Assembly: GCF_949987535.1 (NCBI RefSeq)
Contig: NC_080079.1
Span: forward strand, 54,423,000 to 54,486,999
Direction of reading: 5' to 3'
Length of the DNA stretch: 64,000 bases
Source: Balaenoptera acutorostrata
Taxonomy: Eukaryota; Chordata; Mammalia; Artiodactyla; Balaenopteridae
In this document: positions 47,338 to 59,400 of the stretch, in pieces
Layout: every line of letters starts with the position of its first letter
Position numbering within the stretch: position 1 is the first letter of the stretch
Notes under the pieces: model-generated
Told to the model about the DNA's origin: nothing
Database searches by the model: none
What the model saw: the letters and a program-made list of their open reading frames with translations, nothing else
Translations under genes and position numbers: made by a program

Positions 47338-48033
47338 ATTGCTTCCATGTCCTGGCTATTGTAAACAGGGCTGCAATGAACATTGTGGTACATGACTCTT
47401 TTTGAATTATGGTTTTCTCAGGGTATATGCCCAGTAGTGGGTTGCTGGGTCGTATGGTAGTTCTATTTTTAGTTTTTTAAGGAACCTCCATACCATTCTC
47501 CATAGTGGCTGTATCTGTGGCACATATATACAATGGAAGATTAGTCAGCCATAAAAAGAAGCAAAACTGAGTTATCTGTAGTGAGGTGGATGGACCTAGA
47601 GACTGTCATACTGAGTGAAGTAAGTCAGAAAGAGAAAAACAAATACCATATGCTAACACATATATATGGAATCTAAAAATAAAAAAAAAATGGTTCTGAA
47701 GAACCTAGGGGCAGGACAGGAATAAAGACGCAGACATAGAGAATTGACTTGAGGACACGGGGAGGGGGAAGGGTAAGCTTGGACGAAATTAGAGAGTGGC
47801 ATGGACATATATACACTACCAAATGTAAAATAGATAGCTAGTGGGAAGCAGCCGCATAGCACAGGGAGATCAGCTCCGTGCTTTGTGACCACCTAGAGGG
47901 GTGGGAGGGAGACGCAAGAGGGAGGGGATATGGGGATATATGTATACATATAGCTGATTCACTTTGTTATACAGCAGAAACTAACACAACATTGTAAAGC
48001 AATTATACTCCAATAAAGATGTTTAAAAAAAAA
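47338..48033 (+). mobile_element. L1 3' fragment with 5' inversion
   Basis: 47338-47515 is ORF2 sequence in reverse orientation (tgcttccatgtcctggctat, cccagtagtgg, ggaacctccataccattc). At 47515/47516 it switches to sense ORF2 end and 3' UTR (tgtggcacatatatacaatgg, through ggggcaggacaggaataaag), ending in tccaataaagatg and an A9 tail. About 40 bases of consensus are missing at the join. Only weak flank similarity, so the TSD is not established. Confidence 0.9.
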
Positions 48034-48619
48034 GAGAGGGAACTTAGACCTTCAAAGTGTATTGTTTGTTGGAGTGAGATAGATAATACTAATTACCTTC
48101 TCAACTGTCCCTGTAGCATGGCTTTTGAAACTAAATTAGATCCTTTATTCTTCTTATTTGACCAGTCTACATAGCATTTATTATTTCACATATTACATGC
48201 ATTCAGGTCACTGCTTATGCAAATCCATCTTTGTTAGTTTTGCATTAAGTAATTTTACAAAGATTCCAATAATTAGTGAAGAATTTGACCTGTCGCCCTC
48301 TTCATTCTAAACCTTTGAAGGGAAAGGGACTAAGATAAATGAAAAATGGGAAAGGGAAAATGGACTAAGATACATGAAAACAGAGGTAATTCTTCCAATT
48401 CTCTTTTATTTGTTTTTGACAATATCTTTTCAATAATAACGTTTCTGCTGCCATGTTCTGAACATGCCTTGGGATTTTCACACCTTGTCTTTCCTTCTGC
48501 CTTGGAAACTTTCTCAGTAGTTCTTTACATGGACAGTGACTTCTTGTTGGTTCATTTTCATCAGAAAGGCTTGTCCAGCACATCCTATCCAAGAAGCCTC
48601 TCCCTTCCTCTCCGCCACT
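48034..48619. other. unique sequence, no gene seen
   Basis: Frames on both strands at 48346-48678 lack recognised domains. Confidence 0.45.
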
Positions 48620-48765
48620 ACCCACACCTTATCATTTGCTGTCAGCTCATCTTCTCTGCAGTACTAGTCACAAGCTAAAATTATATATTTGTTATTTGTC
48701 AATTGCCTCATCCCCCAGACTGTAGTTCATTCATTCCTCTGAACTTCTTGTTTATTCAGTCACAT
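48620..48765 (+). mobile_element. L2 relic
   Basis: atatttgttatttgtcaattg, catcccccagactgtag and ttcctctgaacttcttg are L2-like. Confidence 0.45.
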
Positions 48766-49079
48766 AAGAATAGCTTTTTGAGGGAACGTACATGTTCATT
48801 TATTGGGGAGTGTCAAAATGGTGTTAGTCTGTTATTTCTTCTTTCATTTATGAGGTAGAATACTTTAATATAGAAAAAGGTACGTTGATGCTTGATTCTT
48901 TCCTTTTACTCATCAGTTTTTAAGATAATGAATGTGTCCGTTATTAGCTTCCAAAGATGACTGATTCACTCCTTACATTTCTTCATAATGAAACCACCAT
49001 GGATGGAGTCTATATTTTTAACATCACAGTGGTCCTCCAGGAGTTGAAGACAATTGGCCCAGATAAAGAGCAGTAAACC
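48766..49079. other. unique sequence
   Basis: Nothing recognised. Confidence 0.4.
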
Positions 49080-49440
49080 AGAGCTCAGACATCACCTCTT
49101 ACTGAAGCCTATTTGGTTTTTCCAGTCAGAATCACATAATCCTTCCTAGAGGCTCCCTTAAATTTTTGCATATGTTTCTATAATTATTCTTCTGAAATAA
49201 TATGGAGTGGTGGTTAAGAGCATGAGTTGTAGGAGAAGAGAAAACTAAGTTTAATCCTAGGGTTGTCACTTATAAACTGTGGATACTTGGCCAAGTTACT
49301 AAAGATCTTGGAATCTTGGTGATCCTATCTAAAACATGGTTGTTAAAAGGATTGATGAGAGAATGGGTATAAGTCACTAATCAAAGTGCATGGCATTGTA
49401 TGTTATCAAAAACTGGTAATCAACACAATTATAATTGTTC
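49080..49440 (+). mobile_element. L2 fragment followed by MIR
   Basis: 49080-49200 (tcacctcttactgaagcc, ccttcctagaggctccc) is L2-like. 49200-49430 (tggagtggtggttaagagc, cttggccaagttactaaag, ggttgttaaaaggattgatg) is a sense MIR. Confidence 0.6.
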
Positions 49441-50379
49441 ATATGCCTAGTATTCCAATGGATCATGACCTCTTAAAGAAATATAATTCTTCTTCTTTTT
49501 TTTTAACCACCTAGAAAAATATAGTTATCCAATAAATATTTATTACATGAATGACAACTCAATTTACCCAAGTTGGTAGTTTCATCCTAAGTTATTCATC
49601 CCTTCATCACTCGTAGTAGTGATAGGTCAAGTGGGATATCATAGAGGAGGGAAAACCCAACAGCACCCACTGAATCCGAACATCACAGATATTATCCAAG
49701 GTGAGTTCTCTCAGTCTTTCTCCCGCCCCCACACCTCTCTCCTCTCAGGTTTATGAACACGGTGTTTGAGGCTCACCCTGTAATCTATACCCTCATTTTT
49801 CTGAGTATCATATTCCAACGTAAATGTCAGGGAGATATGTAAAAGTCAAAGAGATTTCAACAGGTGAAAGCTCCACAGGTGATTTATTATTCTAGTGACT
49901 TGTCTCCCTGTGAAGAAAGGCCTACAGTAAGCCTAATTTTTATCAACTTCTGGTTCAGCCTAGAACAGCAAAATCCAGCTGGCAAAAATAAACCTGTTAG
50001 ACGTTGCTTCGAAGCAACTTCTATGCACATCCCTCCTAGGTATGTCTGATTTCATAGGAAATTCACAAAGAAATAAAATCTTTGATACTTGGTGATGCTT
50101 TTGTTGTTTCCTATATAATGACTTCTGGCTATTGAACCTCATAATCTGAAGACTCTGACAATTTTTTTTTTTTAAAACAGGTAACACTGAGCTTTGAAAC
50201 CACAGCAAAACCAAAGAGCATGGAGACTGTGCTACACCACCCTCCCAATTCTGTGAATTCCAACCATGCTGAAGTTCCTCAGCAACTCAAATTTACCATG
50301 ATCCCTCCTGAATCTAGTCCTATGTCCTACTACTGCTCCTATCTGGAAATCCTCTCTCTACTCCATACCCATCCTTTGC
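49441..50379. other. unique sequence with short L2/MIR trace
   Basis: tccaataaatatttattac at about 49529 is a 3' end fragment of an old SINE or L2. The rest is unique and no exon is supported. Confidence 0.4.
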
Positions 50380-50650
50380 CAAGTTAACGCATACTGACAT
50401 TTGAGATCTGCTAAATATCATTTCTCTGTGAAGCCATCCTTAGCTCCTAATACCAGGTCATAGCATCTTCTATCAGTTCTTCATAACCCATATTTCAGTT
50501 TGTAATTATATTTATTCACATGACTGTTGGATTGATGTCTACCTCACCTATAACTCCATAATTCTGAAACAAAGATTCTTGTTTCATATTGTAGCATTTA
50601 GCACTGTCTCTACCGTTGAGTCAGTGTCAGTATTTGCTGAATGAATGCCT
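50380..50650 (+). mobile_element. L2 3' end relic
   Basis: ctctgtgaagccatccttag, ttcttcataacccatatttc, gcatttagcactgtctc and tttgctgaatgaatg follow L2 order. Confidence 0.65.
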
Positions 50651-50699
50651 GACAAAAAAGTAACAAGTAGACAAAAAAAGGTAATTCACACGCATCAAT

Positions 50700-50900
50700 C
50701 ATGTATTAATGCTGGCAGCAGGTTAGGGAATGTAAACACATGATCTCATATCATTCTCACTTTGACTAACAAGGAGGTGTCATCACCATGTTGTTACAAA
50801 TGTGGAAATGGGAGTTCAAAGAAGAGAGTCATTTGTCTACAAGACAACAGCAATCCCAGTATAAGTGGTATTAGAGCTAAATTCTCCAACTAGGAAAGAG
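50700..50900 (-). mobile_element. MIR relic
   Basis: acatgatctcatatcattc, acaaatgtggaaatgggag and gtattagagctaaattc follow reversed MIR. Confidence 0.5.
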
Positions 50901-51269
50901 AAGAATATTGTAAGGATAAAAACTCTACTCTTATGCCAGGCTTCCTTAAATGAAATTTGCAAATATCCTCAAAGTTTAGTATGAGAGCTTCATTGGATTG
51001 TGTGGTCAGTCCTGACTGTTGGCTGTGTGTGATCCTGACAAAATGGTGAAGATTTTCCTTCTTCTTAGAAATACCAAAATAACTTAATTCCTTTCTTCAT
51101 TGTCTTCTGTTATGAAAACATCACATTTGGTTTTCCCCATCTGGTACTGAATTTAATCTCTCTTTTTTTCTTTTTTCTTTTTTTTTTACTAACACTATTA
51201 CTGATTTTTATTTTTAAAAAGAAATAGGCTGTTTTTATATTTAAATACTTATTGAGTTGCAAACTATGA
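50901..51269. other. unique sequence with T-rich tract
   Basis: Pyrimidine-rich run at about 51160-51187. Otherwise nothing recognised. Confidence 0.45.
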
Positions 51270-51822
51270 ATTTTATGCTTTCTCCCTCTCCAGTTTTACT
51301 GAGACTGGCAAACAAAAATTATATTTAAGTCGTACAGTTGATGTTTTGGTATACGTAGGTCTGGTGAAATAATCACCACAATTAAACTAATTAACATATC
51401 AATTACCTCACATAATTATCTTTTTTTCGTGATGAGAACACCTAAGATCTACCCTTTTATCAAATTTCAAGTATACAATTCAATATTGTTAACTATAGTC
51501 ACATCGCTGTACATTAGATCTCCAGAACTAATTCATCTTGCATAACTGAAACTTCGTACCCCTCGACCTTCTTCTCCCCATTTTCACCACACCCTCAGCC
51601 AGTGGCATCCACCATTCTACTTTCACTTCTATGAGACTGACTGTTTTAGATTCCACATATAAGTGAAAGCATGCAGTATCTGTCTATGTCTGACTTATTT
51701 CACTTAGTATAATGTCCTCCATGTTTATCCGTGATGTCACAAATATCAGAATTTTCTTCTTTGCTAAGGCTGAATAATATTCCATTATAGGTATATGTGT
51801 ATATGTCAGATATATATGTGTG

Positions 51823-51867
<45 letters not shown>

Positions 51868-52815
51868 CACATTTTCCTTTATTCATTCATCTGTTAACCA
51901 ACATTTAGGTTGTTTCCATGTCTTAGCTATTGTGAATAATACTGTAATGAACATGAGAGTGAAGATATCACTTCAAGATCCTGTTTACAATTCCTTTGGA
52001 TATATACACAGAAGTGGAATTGCTGGATCATATGATAGTTCTATTTTTAGTTTTTGAGGAAATTCCATACTGTTTTCCATAAAGGCTGTACCAATTTACA
52101 TTCCCACCAACAGCGTACAAGGGTTCCCTTTTCTCCACATACTAACACCTGTCTTTCATCTTTTTGAGAACAGTCATTCTAATATGTGAGATGATAGCTC
52201 ACTGTAGTTTTGATTTGCATTTCCCTGATGATTAATGATGCTAAGCACCTTTCCATACACCTCTTGACCACCTGTATGTCTTCTTTTGAGAAATGTCTAA
52301 AGTCATTTGCCCATTTTTTTTTTTTATCATTTTCAAATCTTATTTTTTTTTCTTGCTATTGAGTTGTAGGAGTTCCTTAATTTGGATATTAACCCCTTAT
52401 CAGACATATGGTTTGGAAATTTTTTCTCTCATTCCATAGATTGCCTTTTCACTCTGTTAATCATTTCTTTTGCTTTTTAGTTTGATGCAATCCTACTTGT
52501 CTATTTTTTGCTTTTGCTGTCTTTGCTTTTGTGTCATATGCAAAAAATCACTGTCACGACCAACATCAAGAGGCTTTTTTTTTTTTTTCTACTGTGCTAC
52601 TTTGAAATCAGAAAGTGTGATGGCTCTAGCATGTTCTTCTTGCTCAAGATTACTTTGGCTATTCATAGCCTTTTGTGGTCCCATGTGAATTTTAGGATTG
52701 TTTTTTTCTATTTTTATAAAGAATGACACTGGAATTTTGATAGGAATTGTGTTTAATATGTAGATCACTTTGGGTAATATGGACATTTCAACAATATCAT
52801 TTCTTCTTGATAAAG
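51270..52815 (-). mobile_element. L1MA/L1MB-type L1, antisense
   Basis: The 3' UTR is at left (atatttaagtcgtacagttg, ttaactatagtcacatcgctg, ccattttcaccacaccctc). ORF2 C-terminal coding follows on the minus strand, up to the segment encoding RRNDIVEMSILPKVIY near 52760-52810. A (TG)n/(TA)n microsatellite at 51795-51866 has expanded within it. Older than the L1s at 9.6 and 54.7 kb. Confidence 0.8.
51795..51868. repeat. (TG)n/(TA)n microsatellite
   Basis: About 14 TG units with flanking tatata blocks, inside the antisense L1MA-like copy. Confidence 0.9.
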
Positions 52816-53985
52816 ACTTGCCAGGATCCTCCTCCAAATCACATGGTATTAGGACACCCAGTTTCACTGAAGTTAAGACCTGCTCATTTTCCCTGCAGAA
52901 CCATGAGAGTCAATAAACTGTCCCCTGACATTTAGTAAACATTTTATACCTGTGGAGTTGGATGTTCAGAGAGGTTAAGTGACTATCAAGTTCACAGAAA
53001 CACTAAAGAGCAGGGCCTAGATTTGACACCAAATCCAGTACTGTTTCTAATGCAGTCCAGTGACTAACAAATCATTCTCTTTCAACCACAGGTACCTTGA
53101 CAGGAATCTGCTACCAACACCATTTTCTCTGAAAACATTTCCATGTACTTCAATGGTTTATTGCTTCCATCTGACGACCAGATGTGCAAATAGAATTCAT
53201 ACTTCAGTAAGATAAAATTTATATAATTTATTCTTTTGTTTTTTAAAGTTCTCATCTATTCCTCTCCTTAATGCCAGCCAAGCATTCTTTTGTGGTCCTT
53301 ATTTCTTGGTCTCCAGCAAAATAACCAGTGTCCAGATAAAAATATCACTTCTGAGAGTCTACAAAATTGCCCCAGGTTTAAACCTTGCTAAGGAAGAAAG
53401 ATCAACAGCTGATCTTCCGTGCCTAAGGAAATTCACAAATTTCTCAGTCCAAAGGGATTTGTTCTGCATTTATATGACCTGAAGTCACATTCCTTTCTGG
53501 GAAGAAATCCAGAATATGTGTGCACTTTCTATATTTAAGCTGAGTCAGCAAGCAATTTACTCTAGTCAGCAATGACCACAGTAAACAATAAAAATGACAT
53601 TTTAATCACGCTTGAAATTTAAAATACATTTGCACAGAGGCTTAATAATTAGCGTGAGACAATATGGAAAACCAAACTGCTTATTGCAAGCTAATATATG
53701 ATCTCTTGTGTTAAGTGTTTAGCACATTAATTCTATAACTGCAGATGCAATAATTGCAATCATTTGCCGAGGGAACTATCCTCTTGCAGCCACCTGGACA
53801 AAGGTAAGTGGATTTCATTGGTTCAAAGCTGATTCAACCATTTAGGGAAAAGGTAGCATCTCTACAAGAGTTCCATAAAGTTATTTTTGAGCAAGATTAC
53901 AGATAAAGATATAGGTCACACATAATTGCCTCTAAATCCCAATTATTTTAATGAACATGTTTCACTCTAAAACCTCTGAGACACA
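52816..53985. other. mostly unique, with MIR and possible conserved element
   Basis: 52930-53070 is an antisense MIR-like relic (agagaggttaagtgactatc, cagggcctagatttgac). 53560-53800 is repeat-free, AT-rich and dense in homeobox-type cores; see findings. Confidence 0.4.
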
Positions 53986-53999
53986 GAAAGCATTGAAAT

Positions 54000-54662
54000 A
54001 AAACATAGTAAAACAGGAAGGATAATTAGGAAATGAAAAACTATCATTGATGAAATAAAAAGCCAAGATTATAGCACAAAATAAAATAAAACTGAAAGGG
54101 GACGGCTTGAGAAAATAATGAAACAGGTAAACTCCTAGACAGATTGATTTTTTTAAATAGAAGAAGCAGAAAAGTATATTATGTTGTTAAAAGAGCTGTA
54201 ACAAGATGTATAGAGGAGATATTTATAAAAATTACAAAAACTATATGGGCAAACTTGGTAGCATAAATTTGGAAAATCTAGAGGAAGAAAATGATTCTCA
54301 ACAGATTATAATGTCCCCAAATTGACTGCCAAAAGGTAGAGAACCTGAAGAGCCCAATGATCATAGAAAAGATGAGAAATAGAATTAAAACTATCTGCCA
54401 TTATAAAGTGGCTCATGACCCAGAAGGTTTTCCAGATGCATTCTACTAACCTTAATGTAAGAGATTACATATATTTATGTAAATAATATGAAAAAATTGA
54501 ATAATACACAAAACTGCGAAAATTACTTTATGAAACATAAAAATAAGTCCCTCATATCCAAACTAATAAACATAATACAAAAAGAACTATATACCAATTC
54601 CTTGTATACACGAACACCAAATACAAAATAAAATACTTGCAAAGCGAATCCAGTAGTGTATT
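54000..54662 (+). mobile_element. ancient L1 host, left part
   Basis: Decayed ORF2 sequence in sense. The last bases (gcgaatccagtagtgtatta) encode the region just before the IHHDQ box in younger L1s. Directly continued by 61279 after removal of the younger insertion. Confidence 0.7.
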
Positions 54663-54677
54663 AAAAGAATAAAACAC
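54663..54677 (+). repeat. 5' TSD of full-length L1
   Basis: aaaagaataaaacac, repeated exactly at 61264-61278. Confidence 0.92.
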
Positions 54678-55504
54678 TGCTGGAGGAACCAAGATGGCGG
54701 AGTAGAAGGACGTGCTCTCACTCCCTCTTGAGAGAACACCAGAATCACAACTAGCTGCTGGACAAACATCGACAGGAAGACACTGGAACTCACCAAAAAA
54801 GATACCCCACATCCAAAGACAAAGGAGAAGCCACAGAGAGACGGAAGGAGGGGTGCAATCACAGTAAAATCAAATCCCATAACTGGTGGGTGGGTGACTC
54901 ACAGACTGGAGAACACTTATACCACAGAAGTCCACCCACTGGAGTGAAGGTTCTGAGCCCCACATCAGGCTCCCCAACCTGGGGGTCCAGTAACGGGAGG
55001 AGGAATTCCTAGAGAATCAGACTTTGAAGCCTAGTGGGATTTGACTGCAGGACTTTGACAGGACTAGGGGAAACAGAGACTCCACTCTTGGAGGGCACAC
55101 ACAAAGTAGTGTGCGCATCGGGACCCAGGGGAAGGAGCAGTGACCACAGGGGAGACTGAACCAGACCTACATGCTAGTGTTGGAGGATCTCCTGCAGAGG
55201 CGGGGGTGGCTGTGGCTCACCGTGGGGACAAGGACACTGGCAGCAGAAGTTCTGGGAAGTACTCCTTGGCCAAACAACCAACATGGAGGGAACCCAGCCC
55301 CACCCATCAGCAGTCAAGTGGATTAAAGTTCTACTGAGCTCTGCCCACCAGAGCAACAGTCAGCTCTACCCACCACCAGTCCCTCCCATCAAGCCTCTTA
55401 GATAGCCTCATCCACCAGAGGGCAGACAGCAGAGGCAAGAAGAACTAAAATGCTGCAGCCTGTGGAACAAAAAAAAAAAACACATTCACAGAAAGATAGA
55501 CAAG
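54678..55504 (+). promoter_or_regulatory. L1 5' UTR with internal promoter
   Basis: About 827 bp upstream of the ORF1 position, GC-richer than its surroundings. In L1 elements this region holds an internal RNA polymerase II promoter. It begins near tgctggaggaaccaagatgg. Confidence 0.75.
54690..54700 (+). promoter_or_regulatory. YY1-like site at L1 start
   Basis: caagatggcgg lies about 13 bases from the element start. In human L1 a YY1 site of the same core and at nearly the same offset directs accurate initiation. Function here is inferred by analogy. Confidence 0.6.
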
Positions 55505-56410
55505 AGGAAAAGGCAGAGGGCTATGTACCAGATAAAGAAACATGACAAAACCCCAGAAAAACAACTAAATGAAGTGGAGATAGGCAACCTTCCAGAAAAA
55601 GAATTCTGAATAATGATAGTGAAGATGACCCAGGACCTCGGAAAAAGAATGGAGGCAAAGATCGAGAAGATGCAAGAAATGTTTAACAAAGACTTAGAAG
55701 AATTAAAAAACAAACAAACAGAGATGAACAATACAATAACTGAAATGAAAAATACACTACAAGGAATCAATAGCAGAATAACTGAGGCAGAAGAACGGAT
55801 AAGTGACCTGGAAGACAGAATGGTGGAATTCACTGCTGTGGAACAGAATAAAGAAAAAAGAATGAAAAGAAATGAAGAGAGCCTAAGAGACCTCCGGGAC
55901 AACATTAAACACAACAACATTCGCATTATAGAGGTCCCAGAAGGAGGAGAGAGAGAGAAAGGACCAGAGAAAATATTTGAAGAGATTATAGTCAAAAACT
56001 TCCATAACATGGGAAAGGAAATAGCCACCCAAGTCCAGGAAGCGCAGAGAGTCCCACACAGGAAAAACCCAAGGAGAAACACGCCGAGACAAATAATAAT
56101 CTAACTGGTAGAAATTAAAGACAAAGAAAAATTATTGAAAGCAGCAAGGGAAAAACGAAAAATAACATACAAGGGAACTCCAATAAGGTTAACAACTGAT
56201 TTCTCAGCAGAAACTCTACAAGCCAGAAGGGAGTGGCATGATATACTTAAACTGATGAAAGGGAAGAACCTACAAACAAGATTACTGTACCCGGCAAGGA
56301 TGTCATTCAGATTCGATGGAGAAATCAAAAGCTTTACAGACAAGCAAAAGCTAGGAGAATTTAGCACCACCAAACCAGTTCTACAACAAATGCTAAAGGA
56401 AATTCTCTAA
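55505..56410 (+). pseudogene. L1 ORF1p relic
   Basis: The start codon position reads AGG (55505-55507) instead of ATG. A TGA at 55607-55609 (where the other copy has AGA) and a TAA at 56102-56104 interrupt what is otherwise a single frame. Between the stops lie a coiled coil (about 55640-55880, without the extra repeat unit of the 9.7 kb copy) and the RRM (NNIRIIEVPEGGERE). After the second stop comes the C-terminal domain (REWHDILKLMKGKNLQTRLL) and the natural end at 56410. An RNA-binding chaperone by family; this copy cannot make it. Confidence 0.9.
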
Positions 56411-56468
56411 GTGGGAAACACAAGAGAAGAAAAGGACCTACAAAAACAAACTCAAAACAATTAAGAAA

Positions 56469-59400
56469 ATGGTCACAGGAACATACATATCAATAATTAC
56501 CTTAAATGTGAATAGATTCAATGCTCCAACCAAAAGAAACAGGCTTGCTGAATGGATACAAAAACAAGACCCATATATATGCTCTCTACAAGAGACCCAC
56601 TTCAGACCTAGGGACACATACAGACTGAAAGTGAAGGGATGGAAAAAGATATTCCATGCAAATGGAAATCACAAGAAAGCTGGAGTAGCTATACTCATAT
56701 CAGATAAAATAGACTTTAAAATAAAGAACGTTACAAAAGACAAGGAAGGATACTACATAATGATCAAGGGATCAATCCAAGAAGAAGATATAACAATTAT
56801 AAATATATATGCACCCAACATAGGAGCACCTAAATACATAAGGCAACTGCTAACAGCTATAGAAGAGGAAATCGACAGTAACACAATAATAGTGGGGGAC
56901 ATTAACACCTCACTTACACCAAAGGACAGATCATCCAAAATGAAAATAAATAAGGAAACAGAAGTTTTAATTGCACAATAGACCAGATAGATTTAATTGA
57001 TATTTATAGGGCACTGCATCAAAAAACAGCAGATTACACTTTCTCTCAAGTGCGCATAGAACATTCTTCAGGATAGACCACATCTTGGGTCACAAATGAA
57101 GCTCCAGTAAATTTAAGAAAATTGAAATCATATCAAGCATCTTTTCTGACCACAATGCTATGAGATTAGAAGTCAATTACAGGGAAAAAAACGTAAAAAC
57201 CACAAACACATGGAGGCTAAACAATACATTACTTAATAACCAAGAGATCACTGAAGAAATCAAAGAGGAAATCAAAAATTACCTAGAGACAAATGACAAT
57301 GAAAACACGATGATACAAAACCTATGGGATGCAGCAGAAGCAGTTCTCAAAGGGAAGTTTATAGCTATACAAGCCTACCTCAAGAAACAAGAAAAATCTC
57401 AAGTAAACAATCTAACCTTACACCTAAAGGAGCTAGAGAAAGAAGAACAAACAAAACGCAAAGTTAGCAGAAGGAAAGAAATCATAAAGATCAGAGCAGA
57501 AATAAATGAAATAGAAACAAAGAAAACAATACCAAACATCAATAAAACTAAAATCTGGTTCTTTGAGAAGGTAAACAAAATTGATAAACCATTAGCCAGA
57601 CTCATCAAAAAAAAGAGGAAGAGGACTCAAATCAATAAAATTAGAAATGAAAAAGGAGAAGTTGCAACGGACAATGCAGAAATACAAAGCATCCTAAGAG
57701 ACTACTACAAGCAACTCTATGCCAATAAATTGGACAACCTGGAAGAAATGGACAAATTCTAAGCAAGGTATAACCTTCCAAGACTGAACCAAGAAGAAAC
57801 AGAAAATATGAACAGACCAATCACAAGTAATGAAATTGAAACTGTGATTAAAAATCTTCCAACAAACAAAAGTCCAGGACCAGATGGCTTCACAGGTGAA
57901 TTCTATCAAACATTTAGAGAAGAGCTAACACCCATCCTTCTCAAACTCTTCCAAAAAATTGCGGAGCAAGGAACACTCTCAAACTTATTCTATGAGGCCA
58001 CCATCACCCTGAAACCAAAGCCAGACAAAGATACTACAAAAAAAGAAAATTACATACCAATATCACTGATGAACATAGATGCAAAAATCCTCAACAAAAT
58101 ACTAGCAAACAGAATCCAACAACACATTAAAAGGATCATACACCATGATCAAGTGGGATTTATCCCAGGGATGCAAGGATTCTTCACTATACACAAATCA
58201 ATCAATGTGATCCACCATATTAACAAATTGAAGGAGAAAAACCATATGATCATCTCAATAGAAGCAGAAAAAGCTTTTGACAAAATTCAACACCCATTTA
58301 TGATAAAAACTCTCCAGAAAGTGGGCATAGAGGGAACCCACCTCAACATAATAAAGGCCATAAACGAAAAACCTACAGCAAACATCATTCTCAATGGTGA
58401 AAAACTGAAACCATTTCCTCTAAGATCAGGAATGAGACAAGGATGTCCACTCTCACCACTATTATTCAACATAGTTTTAGAAGCCCTAGCCACGGCAATC
58501 AGAGAAGAAAAAGAAATAAAAGGAATACAAATTGGAAAAGAAGAAGTAAAGCTGTCACTGTTTGCAGATGACATGATACTATACATAGAGAATCCTAAAA
58601 ATGCCACCAGAAAACTACTAGAGCTAATCAATGAATTTGGTAAAGTTGCAGGAAACAAAATTAATGCACAGAAATCTCTTGCATTCCTATACACTAATGA
58701 TGAAAAATCTGAAAGAGAAATTAAGGAAACACTCCCATTTACAATTGCAACAAAAAGAATAAAATACCTAGGAATAAACCTACCTAGGGGGACAAAAGAC
58801 CTGTATGCACAAAACTATAAGACACTGATGAAACAAATTAAAGATGATACCAACAGATGGAGAGATATACCATGTTCTTGAATTGGAAGAATCAATATTG
58901 TGAAAATGACTATACTACCCCCAAGCTATCTACAGATTCAATGTAAGCCCTATCAAATTACCAATAGCATTTTTTACGGAACTAGAACAAATCATCTTAA
59001 AATTTGTATGGAGACACAAAAGACCCCAAATAGCCAAAGTAGTCTTGAAGGAAAAAAACGGAGCTGGAGGAATCAGACTCCCTGCCTTCAGACTATACTA
59101 CAAACCTACAGTAATCAAGACAATATGGTGCTGGCACAAAAACAGAAATATAGATCAACGGAACAAGATAGAAAGCCCAGAGGTAAACCCATGCACCTAT
59201 GGCCAACTAACCTATGACAAACGAGGCAAAGATACAATGGAGACAAGACAGTCTGTTCAATAAGTGATGCTGGGAAAACTGGACAGCTACATGTAAAAGA
59301 ATGAAATTAGAACACTCCCTAACACCATACACAAAAATAAACTCAAAATGGATTCGAGACCTAAATGTAAGACTGGACACTATAAAACTCTTAGAGGAAA

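Noticed and set aside
55486..56082. 198-codon minus-strand frame over L1 ORF1
   Set aside because: Antisense shadow of the A-rich ORF1 sequence. The sense strand explains the region. The same applies to 9841-10260 and 11635-11928.
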